Of a stretch of 8,189 nt of DNA, positions 1 through 6,766 are shown in pieces. The notes under the pieces were generated by a model that was not told the origin of the DNA, made no database searches, and was given only the letters and a program-made list of their open reading frames with translations. Source of the DNA: Hyphomicrobiales bacterium (GTDB lineage: Bacteria; Pseudomonadota; Alphaproteobacteria; Rhizobiales; Devosiaceae). Location: contig WFOP01000309.1 in NCBI GenBank assembly GCA_015487985.1, forward strand, positions 1-8,189. Direction: 5' to 3'. Both the position numbers and the translations under genes were made by a program. Numbering within the stretch: the first letter of the stretch is position 1; each line of letters starts with the position of its first letter.

Positions 1-1048
1 CATCCAGGCACATATAGTCGTTGATTTGACCCATGGCACCAAAGGCGGCCTTGCGCCCTTTCCAGATCAACGTGGCATCCGCTTCGTTTTGGCTTTGGCG
101 CAGGGCAACGGGGTTGTGTTTTTTTGCAATTTTGATGATGCGCTCAAGCTGGTCGTCGATTTCAACTTCAGAGCCTTCAACTTCGATAATCAGCAGCGCT
201 TCGACATCGGGATAACCGGCATCGGTAAACTTGGCCACGGCCCCCAGAATGGGCCGGTCCATAAATTCAATGGCAACAGGCAGGACCCCGGCGCGGATAA
301 TGTCGGATACGCAGGCCCCCGCAACCTCGTTGCTGTCAAAACCGATAAGGACGGGGCGGGCGCCCTCCGGTTTTGGTAAAATGCGCAAGGTGGCTTCGGT
401 AACCACCCCCAGTTGCCCTTCGGAACCGCAAATCAGGCCCAGCAGGTCATAGGCGGGGGCATCCAGAAACGGGCCGCCGATCTCAATGATTTCCCCATCC
501 ATGCTCACCATGGTCACCCCGAGCAGGTTGTTGGTGGTCACCCCGTATTTCAGGCAGTGTGCACCGCCCGAATTCATGGCGATATTACCGGCAATGGCGC
601 AGGCCAACTGGCTTGAGGGGTCCGGCGCATAGAAAAAACCGTTGGTTTCCACCGCGCCGGTGACAGAGAGATTGGTGCGCCCGGACTGCACGCGGATGAA
701 GCGGTTTTCATAGTCGGTTTCAAGCACGTCGTTAAGCCGGGCCACCCCTAAAACCACGCTGTCGGCAGTGGGCAAAGCCCCGCCTGCCAGGCTGGTTCCT
801 GCGCCCCGGGGCACAACGGGCACACCAAACTTTGAGCAGATGCGCAAAGTGTCGGCCACTTCTTGTGTGCTGCCAGGCAGTACCGCAAGCATTGGCGGGC
901 AGTGATAGGCGGACAGGGCGTCGCATTCATAGGCCCTGGTTTCCACCGGATCCGAGATTATCGCATCGGGGGAGAGGATTTTTGAAAGCGTGTCGATCAA
1001 CTCATTTTTCAGCGCAAGAATTTTTGCGCCCGGTGGTGGCATTTGCAT
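1..1048 (-). CDS. glcD: Glycolate oxidase FAD-binding subunit GlcD, N-terminal 349 residues (3' end outside window)
   Basis: Catalytic flavoprotein subunit of glycolate oxidase (GlcDEF), which oxidises glycolate to glyoxylate and passes electrons to the respiratory chain at the inner membrane. I translated the minus strand by hand from ATG 1048-1046; the frame stays open to the left edge. The FAD-binding domain of the vanillyl-alcohol oxidase type is clear: VVPRGAGTSLAGG at about residues 78-90, APDPSSQ near 141-147, AGNIAMNSGG near 153-162, then CGSEGQLGVVTEA near 207-219. The segment at 331-349 (GRKAAFGAMG and onward) is typical of GlcD. E. coli GlcD is about 499 residues, so roughly 150 C-terminal residues are missing. 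The start is preceded by a weak AAAGAG; a second ATG lies two codons downstream. It follows dctM by 49 bp on the same strand. D-lactate dehydrogenases share the fold, but the beta-hydroxyaspartate context favours glycolate. glcE and glcF are expected just left of the window. Confidence 0.92.
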   Translation of the reverse strand, partial: MQMPPPGAKILALKNELIDTLSKILSPDAIISDPVETRAYECDALSAYHCPPMLAVLPGSTQEVADTLRICSKFGVPVVPRGAGTSLAGGALPTADSVVLGVARLNDVLETDYENRFIRVQSGRTNLSVTGAVETNGFFYAPDPSSQLACAIAGNIAMNSGGAHCLKYGVTTNNLLGVTMVSMDGEIIEIGGPFLDAPAYDLLGLICGSEGQLGVVTEATLRILPKPEGARPVLIGFDSNEVAGACVSDIIRAGVLPVAIEFMDRPILGAVAKFTDAGYPDVEALLIIEVEGSEVEIDDQLERIIKIAKKHNPVALRQSQNEADATLIWKGRKAAFGAMGQINDYMCLD

Positions 1049-1097
1049 TTTATCGCTCTTTTTTCATGTCCCGATAACAGGCGATTCCTTTTGGGTT

Positions 1098-2546
1098 TTA
1101 ATTGCCGTAGGCGATTGCGGGGAGCCAGGTTGTCAATTGTGGAAAGAAGAAAACAATGAGCAGGCCCAGCATCTGCAACAATACAAATGGAATGATCCCT
1201 TTGTATATATCAAACAATGTCACACCCGGCGGGCAAACGCCTTTCAGATAGAACAGGGCAAAGCCCACCGGGGGGGTTAAAAACGAGGTTTGTAACGTTA
1301 CAGCCACCAATATTGCAAACCAGATGATGGAGGGATTTTCCACCACACCAAATCCTTCAACGGGGATGTTGAGGGCCAGCACAACCGGCAGCATCAGGGG
1401 CATGATGATCAGGGTGATTTCAATCCAGTCCAGCAAAAAACCAAGCAGGAAAATGATGAACAGGATAAACGCCACCACCATATAGGGATTTTCAAAGGAA
1501 CCCAAAACCATATTTTCAATGATTTCGTCGCCCCCGTAGCGGCGCAGAACCAGCGCGAAGAAATTGGCGGCAATGAAGATACCGACAATGTAACCGGCGG
1601 TATTCAGGGTTTGGCGCATCACGTTGTTGAAAACCTTGAAATTCAGATTGCGGGCGGCAAAAGCCAAAAAGGTTGCCCCGAGCGCACCAAGGCCGGAGGC
1701 TTCGGTCGGGGTTGCCAGACCAAAGAAGATGGATCCCAGCACCAGCAGGATCAGGCCCATGGGGGGGACGACGGATTTCAAAACGTCATAGAATGCTTTG
1801 AAGGTTATGGGTTCGTGATCATCGGGCACCGGCATGGATTTGGGGGAAATGATGCCATAAACGATGATGAAAACAATATAGAGTACACCCAGCAGCAGGC
1901 CGGGGAACAGGGCACCCATGAACAGATCGCCAAGACTGATGGCCAGTTGATCAGACATAATCACCAGCATGATGGAGGGGGGAATGAGAATGCCCAGCGT
2001 GCCCGAAGCGGCGATGGTGCCGGTGGCGATGGGCTTGGCGTAATTCTGCGCCATCATGGCGGGAATACCCATGACGCCAAGCAGCACAACCGAAGCACCA
2101 ACAACGCCGGTGGAAGCGGCCAGAATGATACCGATCAGCATCACCGAGAGGGCAAGTCCGCCCCTCAGGGCGCCAAAAAGCACCTGCATGGATTTCATCA
2201 TTCTCTGGGCAACGCCGGATTGATCCAGCATCAGCCCCATGAAAATAAAGATGGGCAGGGCCACAAGAACGGGATTTTTGATTATGCCGCCAAAGAAGCG
2301 CCCCCCGTTTACCGCCAGTTTTTGATAGTTGATGCCGGTTTTGGAGAATTCGATATACTGGTTGATCAGACTTCGGGAGGGATCAAGGATCACCTCGCCA
2401 ATGACGATGAAAACCAGCGAGACGCCGACAAGGGAATAAACAACCGGAATGCCAACAAAAAGCATGCCGATAAATGTAATGAACATCATGAGAACCATCC
2501 ACTGGTTCAGGTCCATAAAATTACCTAAGAATGATAAAATTTCCAT
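1098..2546 (-). CDS. dctM: TRAP transporter large permease subunit (DctM type)
   Basis: Large membrane subunit of a tripartite ATP-independent periplasmic transporter; in this family it forms the sodium-driven transport channel in the inner membrane. It has 482 residues, slightly longer than classical DctM (about 425-440) as in the mannitol/chloroaromatic (FcbT3-like) branch, and is almost wholly hydrophobic with a dozen or so membrane segments. Family signatures: FMGLMLDQSGVAQRM at 102-116, GTLGILIPPS at 182-191, FPGLLLG at 214-220, TPTEASG at 279-285, LDWIEI at 372-377, TPPVGFALFYLKG at 424-436. It starts 4 nt after the dctQ stop (TAAGCACATG), so translation is probably coupled. The start is uncertain: ATG 2546 has only a weak AGAG upstream, while the in-frame ATG at 2516 (Met11) has AGG at a suitable distance. 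The segment at about 235-250 (SPKSMPVPDDHEP) is a hydrophilic loop. Confidence 0.93.
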   Translation of the reverse strand: MEILSFLGNFMDLNQWMVLMMFITFIGMLFVGIPVVYSLVGVSLVFIVIGEVILDPSRSLINQYIEFSKTGINYQKLAVNGGRFFGGIIKNPVLVALPIFIFMGLMLDQSGVAQRMMKSMQVLFGALRGGLALSVMLIGIILAASTGVVGASVVLLGVMGIPAMMAQNYAKPIATGTIAASGTLGILIPPSIMLVIMSDQLAISLGDLFMGALFPGLLLGVLYIVFIIVYGIISPKSMPVPDDHEPITFKAFYDVLKSVVPPMGLILLVLGSIFFGLATPTEASGLGALGATFLAFAARNLNFKVFNNVMRQTLNTAGYIVGIFIAANFFALVLRRYGGDEIIENMVLGSFENPYMVVAFILFIIFLLGFLLDWIEITLIIMPLMLPVVLALNIPVEGFGVVENPSIIWFAILVAVTLQTSFLTPPVGFALFYLKGVCPPGVTLFDIYKGIIPFVLLQMLGLLIVFFFPQLTTWLPAIAYGN

Positions 2547-2550
2547 GTGC

Positions 2551-3351
2551 TTAGCTCTTTGCGGAATTGCGTTTTGACATCACGAAACTGATGACAAAGA
2601 TGACAATTACAATTGTGAGGCCGTACCAGAGTGTTTGGTCAAAAACGTCTTCGCGGGCGATGCGGCGGGGGGGCAGTTCGGGATTGCTCAAACGAATGAA
2701 CCACCACAATGAATAGGTGAGGGCGCGCTCGGCGAAAAACCACATGCCGGGGAACCCGGCAATGATCAGATGCCACAGATGGGGGGTTGTCAGCTGTTTT
2801 ATGTTGCGGATCATGGCTGAAAAGGTGGCCAGAATTGCCAAGCCGAACAACAGGGGCATTGCGCCTTTGAGAAGATAGAGCATATGCAGCCCGTTGGGGC
2901 TGTCTGAACCTTCGCGCGCCAGATAAGAGGCAAAGGCATATTGAATAAGTATGTCAGTCATCATGGCCAGGAACGGCAGTAAAAACCACCCCAGAGCAAT
3001 GGCTTCGATGCGGGCCTTTTTTTTGCCCGAAAAGTGCTCGTGAAAAATATCAACCCGGACATGGGAATTGGTGGTGATGGCGTAGGCAAAACCGGTGAGC
3101 AGGGCTGTGCCGTAAATCCACCATTGTGCGTCATCAAGCCAGGCCTGATTATGGCCGGCCTTGCGCAGGAACACCTGCGTTACGATGGCAATCATCAAAA
3201 TGGGGAAAAGCCAGGCCACAACATTGCCCACCCCAATCACCAGTCGGTCACCCCAAAGGTGATTTTCCCTGTTGCGCTCGCCGGGATCGCCCACATCACT
3301 CAGGTCATCTACGATATAGTCTTCTACAATGTCGGAATATTTGTCGCTCAT
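2551..3351 (-). CDS. dctQ: TRAP transporter small permease subunit (DctQ type), long form
   Basis: Small membrane subunit of the TRAP transporter, which pairs with DctM in the inner membrane and is needed for docking of the binding protein. The signature HVRVDIF is at residues 97-103. Hydrophobic segments lie near 37-62, 76-94, 115-144, 156-181, 194-218 and 240-258, so it has more than the four helices of classical DctQ. At 266 residues it is longer than classical DctQ (about 160-200), as in the FcbT2-like branch. Residues 1-35 form a hydrophilic, strongly acidic leader rich in Asp and Glu before the first helix, and residues 219-238 form a charged loop (PELPPRRIAREDVFD). The start is supported by GAGG at 3357-3360, five bases before the ATG. 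It lies 73 bp downstream of dctP, with a strong hairpin between them, and 4 bp upstream of dctM. Confidence 0.9.
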   Translation of the reverse strand: MSDKYSDIVEDYIVDDLSDVGDPGERNRENHLWGDRLVIGVGNVVAWLFPILMIAIVTQVFLRKAGHNQAWLDDAQWWIYGTALLTGFAYAITTNSHVRVDIFHEHFSGKKKARIEAIALGWFLLPFLAMMTDILIQYAFASYLAREGSDSPNGLHMLYLLKGAMPLLFGLAILATFSAMIRNIKQLTTPHLWHLIIAGFPGMWFFAERALTYSLWWFIRLSNPELPPRRIAREDVFDQTLWYGLTIVIVIFVISFVMSKRNSAKS

Positions 3352-3356
3352 GGCTC

Positions 3357-3360
3357 CCTC
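3357..3360 (-). promoter_or_regulatory. Ribosome binding site of dctQ
   Basis: The transcribed strand reads GAGGGAGCC directly before ATG 3351. GAGG sits five bases from the start codon. This fixes the dctQ start at the first Met of the acidic leader and argues that the leader is translated. Confidence 0.6.
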
Positions 3361-3378
3361 CCCGGAGTAGCGCCTGAA

Positions 3379-3404
3379 GTGGCGGCCAAAAATCTGGCCG
3401 CCAC
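3379..3404 (-). promoter_or_regulatory. Perfect 10-bp stem hairpin between dctP and dctQ
   Basis: The transcribed strand reads GTGGCGGCCA, a 6-nt loop, then TGGCCGCCAC: a perfect, GC-rich 10-bp stem. It begins 20 bases after the dctP stop codon. No T-run follows on the transcribed strand, so it is not a standard intrinsic terminator. Such hairpins after a binding-protein gene are known in transport operons to protect the upstream message from 3' decay or to cause partial read-through, giving more binding protein than permease. That role here is inferred. Confidence 0.6.
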
Positions 3405-3424
3405 CATTGTTTTATTTGTCGCCC

Positions 3425-4462
3425 TTAGCGTGGCAAATAGATGTTTTGCGACCAGACGGCATAGCCTTCACGGTATTCCTGCAGGTCGTTCCATACTTCC
3501 TGGAAGAACTCGTCGCCATCGGCAAGTTCGCCGACAACTTCAGTCCAGGCGCCTTCAAATGCGGCAAGCATTTCAGGGTTCCACTGTTTGATGATCACAC
3601 CGTTTTCTTCAGTGTTGGAAACCATGGCAGCGTAGTTGGTTGCTTCACCTTCAGCAAGGTTTGTCGTGATGTTGGCCAGGCAGGCAACTTCGATCTGGTT
3701 TTGTGCTGTTTCACCAAGATCATCCCAAACATCCTTGTTGATCAGGAGTTCAAACAGGGTGGAGGGCTGATGCCAGCCGGGGAAGTAGTTGTACTTGGCG
3801 ATTTTGTGGAAGCCAAGACGGGCATCAATGCGCGGCATGGAGAATTCGGTGGCGTCAATCGCCCCGCGTTCCAGCGCCGGGAAAATGTCCGATGCGCCCA
3901 AGAGAGAAGTTGAAACACCAAGTTTTTCCATCGCCAGGGCACCAAGGCCAAAGAAACGCATGTTCAGGCCCTGAAGATCTTCAACTGAATTGATTTCATT
4001 CTTGAACCAGCCGGAGGTTTCAGGTGCGATCACGCCACAGGGGGTAACGTGTACGTTGTAGCCGTTTTCGTCATACATGCGCTGCCAAAGCTCGGCACCG
4101 TCATCATAAAGGATCCAGCCGAGGAATTCACCAGCTTCGGGGCCAAAGGGCACAGCGGCAAACAGGGATGCCGCGTTGATTTTACCCTGCCAGTAACCCG
4201 AAGTTGCAAAAGCTGCATCAACGGAACCGTTTGAAACCGCATCAAGGGCTTCAAGGGTTGGGACAAGTTTGCCCGGATCGAAATGTTCGAATTCAACATC
4301 GCTTGAAATGGAGTTGATCTTGGAAACAAAATCGGTAGCAGCGGTGCCAAGAATTGGCAGGTTCTGACCAAAGGCCGATGTCATTTCCAGCGATGTCTGT
4401 GCCGAAGCGGTGCCGCTCATAAGGGCGATACTGGCAACGGATGCGAGTAGTAGATTTTTCAT
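3425..4462 (-). CDS. dctP: TRAP transporter periplasmic substrate-binding protein (DctP superfamily, TakP-like)
   Basis: Extracytoplasmic binding protein that delivers a small carboxylate to DctQM. It has 345 residues with a clear Sec signal peptide: MKNLL, a hydrophobic core, and SGTASA|Q, cleavage likely after Ala21. Compared from memory with Rhodobacter sphaeroides TakP (2-oxo acids), the hallmark blocks are present: FDPGKLVPTLEALDAV near 61-76, GWF at 151-153, LQGLNMRF at 163-170 with Arg169 as the expected carboxylate-binding Arg, IFPALERGAIDATEF at 193-207, and FPGW at 227-230. Two pocket positions appear changed: the TakP Gln metal ligand is Glu148 here (APETSGWF), and Trp after the conserved Glu is Phe207. 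TakP and the Thermus lactate-binding relative take 2-oxo or 2-hydroxy monocarboxylates, so glycolate or glyoxylate is a reasonable ligand, but this is inference. The start has a strong GGGAGG five bases upstream. Confidence 0.93.
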   Translation of the reverse strand: MKNLLLASVASIALMSGTASAQTSLEMTSAFGQNLPILGTAATDFVSKINSISSDVEFEHFDPGKLVPTLEALDAVSNGSVDAAFATSGYWQGKINAASLFAAVPFGPEAGEFLGWILYDDGAELWQRMYDENGYNVHVTPCGVIAPETSGWFKNEINSVEDLQGLNMRFFGLGALAMEKLGVSTSLLGASDIFPALERGAIDATEFSMPRIDARLGFHKIAKYNYFPGWHQPSTLFELLINKDVWDDLGETAQNQIEVACLANITTNLAEGEATNYAAMVSNTEENGVIIKQWNPEMLAAFEGAWTEVVGELADGDEFFQEVWNDLQEYREGYAVWSQNIYLPR

Positions 4463-4467
4463 GTTTT

Positions 4468-4473
4468 CCTCCC
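4468..4473 (-). promoter_or_regulatory. Strong ribosome binding site of dctP
   Basis: The transcribed strand reads GGGAGGAAAAC followed by ATG 4462. This is the best Shine-Dalgarno match in the window, as expected for an abundant binding protein, and it fixes the start of the signal peptide. Confidence 0.7.
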
Positions 4474-4484
4474 ATGAATGTCTG

Positions 4485-4498
4485 CCGGCAAATGCCGG
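4485..4498 (-). repeat. Inverted repeat CCGGCA-N2-TGCCGG in dctP leader
   Basis: Perfect 6-bp arms around two bases (as RNA, a 5-bp stem with a 4-nt loop). It ends about 12 bases upstream of the dctP Shine-Dalgarno, inside the presumed 5' untranslated leader. It could protect the 5' end of a processed dctP message. Function is unknown; only the symmetry is observed. Confidence 0.4.
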
Positions 4499-4504
4499 AA
4501 GTTT

Positions 4505-4521
4505 GGTAACGTGGCGTTACC
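4505..4521. promoter_or_regulatory. Perfect 17-bp palindrome, candidate operator upstream of dctP
   Basis: GGTAACG-TGG-CGTTACC: two perfect 7-bp arms around three bases, centred about 51 bp upstream of the dctP start. The right arm also starts a near-palindrome, TTACCGGTGA, one base off TTACCGGTAA, which resembles operators of the LacI-family gluconate regulator GntR. Size and symmetry suit a dimeric repressor or activator. The same sequence could also form a 7-bp RNA hairpin. I see no convincing -35/-10 pair next to it, so the operator call rests on symmetry and position. Confidence 0.4.
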
Positions 4522-4528
4522 GGTGAAA

Positions 4529-4547
4529 AGGCAATGTTTAGTTGCCT
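4529..4547 (-). terminator. Weak hairpin followed by T-run (second attenuator-like element)
   Basis: On the transcribed strand AGGCAA, a 7-nt loop, then TTGCCT, running directly into TTT and C. The 6-bp stem is weak and the T-run is only four bases counting the last base of the stem. It lies immediately downstream of the stronger hairpin at 4554-4579, so the two may act together as a partial terminator between the enzyme genes and the transporter genes. Confidence 0.3.
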
Positions 4548-4553
4548 AAAATG

Positions 4554-4579
4554 CGGCTTGCATCAGCTGTGCAAGGCCG
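4554..4579 (-). terminator. Putative intrinsic terminator or attenuator after bhcD
   Basis: On the transcribed strand CGGCCTTGCA, a 7-nt loop, then TGCAAGCCG: nine base pairs with one bulged C, followed by CATTTT. It starts about 39 bases after the bhcD stop codon. The stem is good but the T-run is short (four), so partial termination is more likely than a full stop. It suggests that the bhc and dct genes can be expressed at different levels. Confidence 0.42.
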
Positions 4580-4618
4580 AATAGTGTTGTTCAGGTTCAG
4601 CGATATTTGAGCTTGAAT

Positions 4619-5584
4619 TTAAAAATCAACCTCAATGGCGATGCCCTTCTGGATCGCCAGATCGACAACCGATGAAGCCACCGCCAGATCCTGAAGGCCA
4701 ACGCCTGTACCATCGAACAGGGTCACTTCGTCTTCAGAGCTGCGCCCGGCATGGTCGCCGTTGATGACCGCACCAATCTCGACGATGTCGGATTGTTTCA
4801 GGCTGCCATCAGCAATGGCGTGCTGGCATTCACCAATAGAAACGGATTGAGCGATTTCATCGGTAAACACGCTGGCGCGGGCCACCAGGGCGGCCTCCAC
4901 TTCCTGTTTGCCTTTGGTATCTGTACCCATACATGCAATATGGGTGCCCCCGGTGACGTGGGCATCAAGCAGGATGGGGGCATGGCTTGAGGTAATGGAA
5001 ATAATTACGTCCGCTTCAGCCCCGATTTGCTCCAGTGTTGCCTGTTCAAAGGGCAGGCCCAGTTCGCTGGCGGTCTCTGCCAGCCGGCTGAGCATTTCAG
5101 GGTGGTAGTTCCAGCCAATGACCTTTTCAAAGTTGCGTTGTTCCACAGCGGCGCGCATCTGGAAGGCGGACTGGTGACCGGCTCCGATCATGCCAAGGGT
5201 TTTGGCGTTTTTGGATGCCAGATGTTTGATGGAAACAGCAGAAGCGGCGGCGGTGCGCAGGGCGGTGAGCAGATTGCCCCCCACCAGCGCTTTGACCTTG
5301 CCGGTATCTGCGTCAAACAGGATAACGGTTGACTGGTGGTTGGTGAGACCTTTGGCTTCGTTGCCGGGCCAGTAACCACCCGATTTCAGGCCCAGGGCCA
5401 GGCTTTTGCGGTCAAAGCCGGATTTGAAGCCATAAAGGGCGTCAGCATGGCCAATGGCTTCGCGGATCACCGGGAAGTTATAGGCGTCTTTGGATGCCAT
5501 GGCGGCAAATACGGCCTCCACGGCATCAAATGCCTGGGTACGCCCCATCAGGTTTGCGATTTCTTTTTCCGGAACAATAATCAT
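4619..5584 (-). CDS. bhcD: Iminosuccinate reductase BhcD (ornithine cyclodeaminase / mu-crystallin family)
   Basis: Last step of the beta-hydroxyaspartate cycle: reduces iminosuccinate to L-aspartate with NADH in the cytoplasm, regenerating the amino donor used by BhcA. It has 321 residues, normal for the family. Family marks: LALGLKSGGYWP near 62-73 with Lys67, LLTALRTAAASAVSIKHLA at 105-123, the Rossmann nucleotide loop GMIGAGHQSAFQ at 131-142, a second region ADVIISITSSHAPIL at 191-205, and the C-terminal block DEVTLFDGTGVGLQDLA at 285-301. I chose ATG 5584 because it follows the bhcC stop by one base (TAAAATG) with AAGG nine bases upstream; the longer open frame to 5698 only overlaps bhcC. 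Ectoine-degradation EutC is a paralogue often found near TRAP genes, but the neighbouring BhcC and BhcA rule in favour of BhcD. Confidence 0.92.
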   Translation of the reverse strand: MIIVPEKEIANLMGRTQAFDAVEAVFAAMASKDAYNFPVIREAIGHADALYGFKSGFDRKSLALGLKSGGYWPGNEAKGLTNHQSTVILFDADTGKVKALVGGNLLTALRTAAASAVSIKHLASKNAKTLGMIGAGHQSAFQMRAAVEQRNFEKVIGWNYHPEMLSRLAETASELGLPFEQATLEQIGAEADVIISITSSHAPILLDAHVTGGTHIACMGTDTKGKQEVEAALVARASVFTDEIAQSVSIGECQHAIADGSLKQSDIVEIGAVINGDHAGRSSEDEVTLFDGTGVGLQDLAVASSVVDLAIQKGIAIEVDF

Positions 5585-5585
5585 T

Positions 5586-6752
5586 TTAATATGCCTTGCC
5601 GCGCGCGGAAACCGGCCAGAGGGTTTCCACTTTGCCGTTGCGCACGCCCACATACCAGTCGTGCACGTTGCAGGTGGGGTCGCAGTGACCGGGTACAAGT
5701 TTGAGTTTGTCGTTGATTTTCAGCACACCGTCGGGGTCGCCCACAACACCGTGTTCGTCGGAGCATTTCAGGTATTCAACCCTGTCGGCGCGTCCATAAA
5801 CGGTCGGCAGGCCACTGTCGACGGACTGGGCTTTAAGGCCGGCGTCAACAATGGCTTTGTCAGCCTTTGAGTGGCTCATGACAGAGGTCAGGATGAACAG
5901 GGCGTTTTCCCATTCGCCGTCGTCAATTCGACGACCGTTTTTATCCAGAATACGGCCATAGTCCGCATCCATAAAGGCGTAGGAACCGCACTGGAGTTCG
6001 TTATAAACCCCTGAATTTCCCTCGAAATAATAGGAGCCGGTGCCTCCGCCACCAACGATGTCGCATTCAAGCCCCTGGGACTTGAGGGCATTGATGGCGT
6101 TTTCAACCATCTCCACGGCGATGTCGATTTTTTCCTTGCGGTCATTATAGAGGTCCAGGTGCTGCATGGCGCCCTGATAGGCCTGAATGCCTGCAAATTT
6201 GAGATTGTCGGCGGCGTCTATCAGTTTGGCGATATTGACCACATCCTGGGAGGTGGTAACCCCGCAACGACCCGCGCCACAGTCGATTTCCACCAGACAC
6301 TCCAATTCAGTGCCGTGTTTCTGGGCGGCGGCGGCAAGGTCGGCAACATTTTCAGGGTCGTCAACGCAAACAAGAATGCGCGCACCCAGTTTTGGCATTT
6401 TTGCCAGACGGTCGATTTTAGCCGGGTCACGCACCTGATTGGACACCATCACATCCTTGATGCCGCCACGGACAAAAACCTCGGCTTCAGATACTTTCTG
6501 ACAGCAAACACCAACAGAATCCCCAAGGGTTTCCTGAAGTTTTGCCACGTCCACGGATTTGTGCATTTTGCCGTGTGCCCGGTGGCGCACGCCCATTTCC
6601 TTGCACAGATCGCCCATTTTCTTGATGTTGCGGTCCAGCGCATCCAGATCAAGAATCAAACATGGGGTCTGAATATCGGCTTCATCCATACCCGGCACAG
6701 CAGGCACATCAAAACCAACTTCAAGCTCATCATAATTTATTGGTGTGTTCAT
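5586..6752 (-). CDS. bhcC: beta-Hydroxyaspartate aldolase BhcC (D-threonine aldolase / DSD1-like)
   Basis: PLP- and divalent-metal-dependent aldolase that joins glycine and glyoxylate into (2R,3S)-beta-hydroxyaspartate, the carbon-joining step of the cycle. It has 388 residues. The alanine-racemase-like barrel starts with TPCLILDLDALDRNI at 29-43. The PLP lysine is Lys62 in RAHGKMHKS. Other marks are VEIDCGAGRCG at 154-164, VGGGGTGSYY at 233-242 (phosphate binding) and ELQCGSYAFMDADY at 252-265. The metal site near the C-terminus is PGHCDP, with His356 and Asp358 matching the His/Asp pair of D-threonine aldolase. The start is ATG 6752, with GGGAGAA upstream and 14 bp after the bhcB stop; the open frame extends 82 codons further but only inside bhcB. 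A generic D-threonine aldolase or D-serine dehydratase is the alternative name, but the bhcABCD order settles it. Confidence 0.93.
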   Translation of the reverse strand: MNTPINYDELEVGFDVPAVPGMDEADIQTPCLILDLDALDRNIKKMGDLCKEMGVRHRAHGKMHKSVDVAKLQETLGDSVGVCCQKVSEAEVFVRGGIKDVMVSNQVRDPAKIDRLAKMPKLGARILVCVDDPENVADLAAAAQKHGTELECLVEIDCGAGRCGVTTSQDVVNIAKLIDAADNLKFAGIQAYQGAMQHLDLYNDRKEKIDIAVEMVENAINALKSQGLECDIVGGGGTGSYYFEGNSGVYNELQCGSYAFMDADYGRILDKNGRRIDDGEWENALFILTSVMSHSKADKAIVDAGLKAQSVDSGLPTVYGRADRVEYLKCSDEHGVVGDPDGVLKINDKLKLVPGHCDPTCNVHDWYVGVRNGKVETLWPVSARGKAY

Positions 6753-6757
6753 TACTG

Positions 6758-6764
6758 TTCTCCC
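6758..6764 (-). promoter_or_regulatory. Ribosome binding site deciding the bhcC start
   Basis: The transcribed strand reads GGGAGAACAGTA before ATG 6752. It lies in the 14-bp bhcB-bhcC gap and supports the 388-residue product over an N-terminally extended frame that would overlap bhcB by 232 bp. Confidence 0.6.
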
Positions 6765-6766
6765 GT

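Noticed and set aside
1291..1302. Perfect 12-bp palindrome TGTAACGTTACA, sharing the GTAAC half-site with the dctP upstream palindrome
   Set aside because: It is inside the dctM coding region, its spacing differs from the 17-bp palindrome, and the codons (Val-Thr-Leu-Gln) explain it; probably chance.
1611..2528. 305-codon open frame on the plus strand
   Set aside because: It is exactly antisense to dctM, rich in His, Gln, Asn and Gly as expected for the reverse complement of a hydrophobic membrane gene, and has no family features.
5585..5698. 38-codon N-terminal extension of bhcD
   Set aside because: It overlaps the 3' end of bhcC in another frame; the start at 5584 fits family length and the TAAAATG junction.
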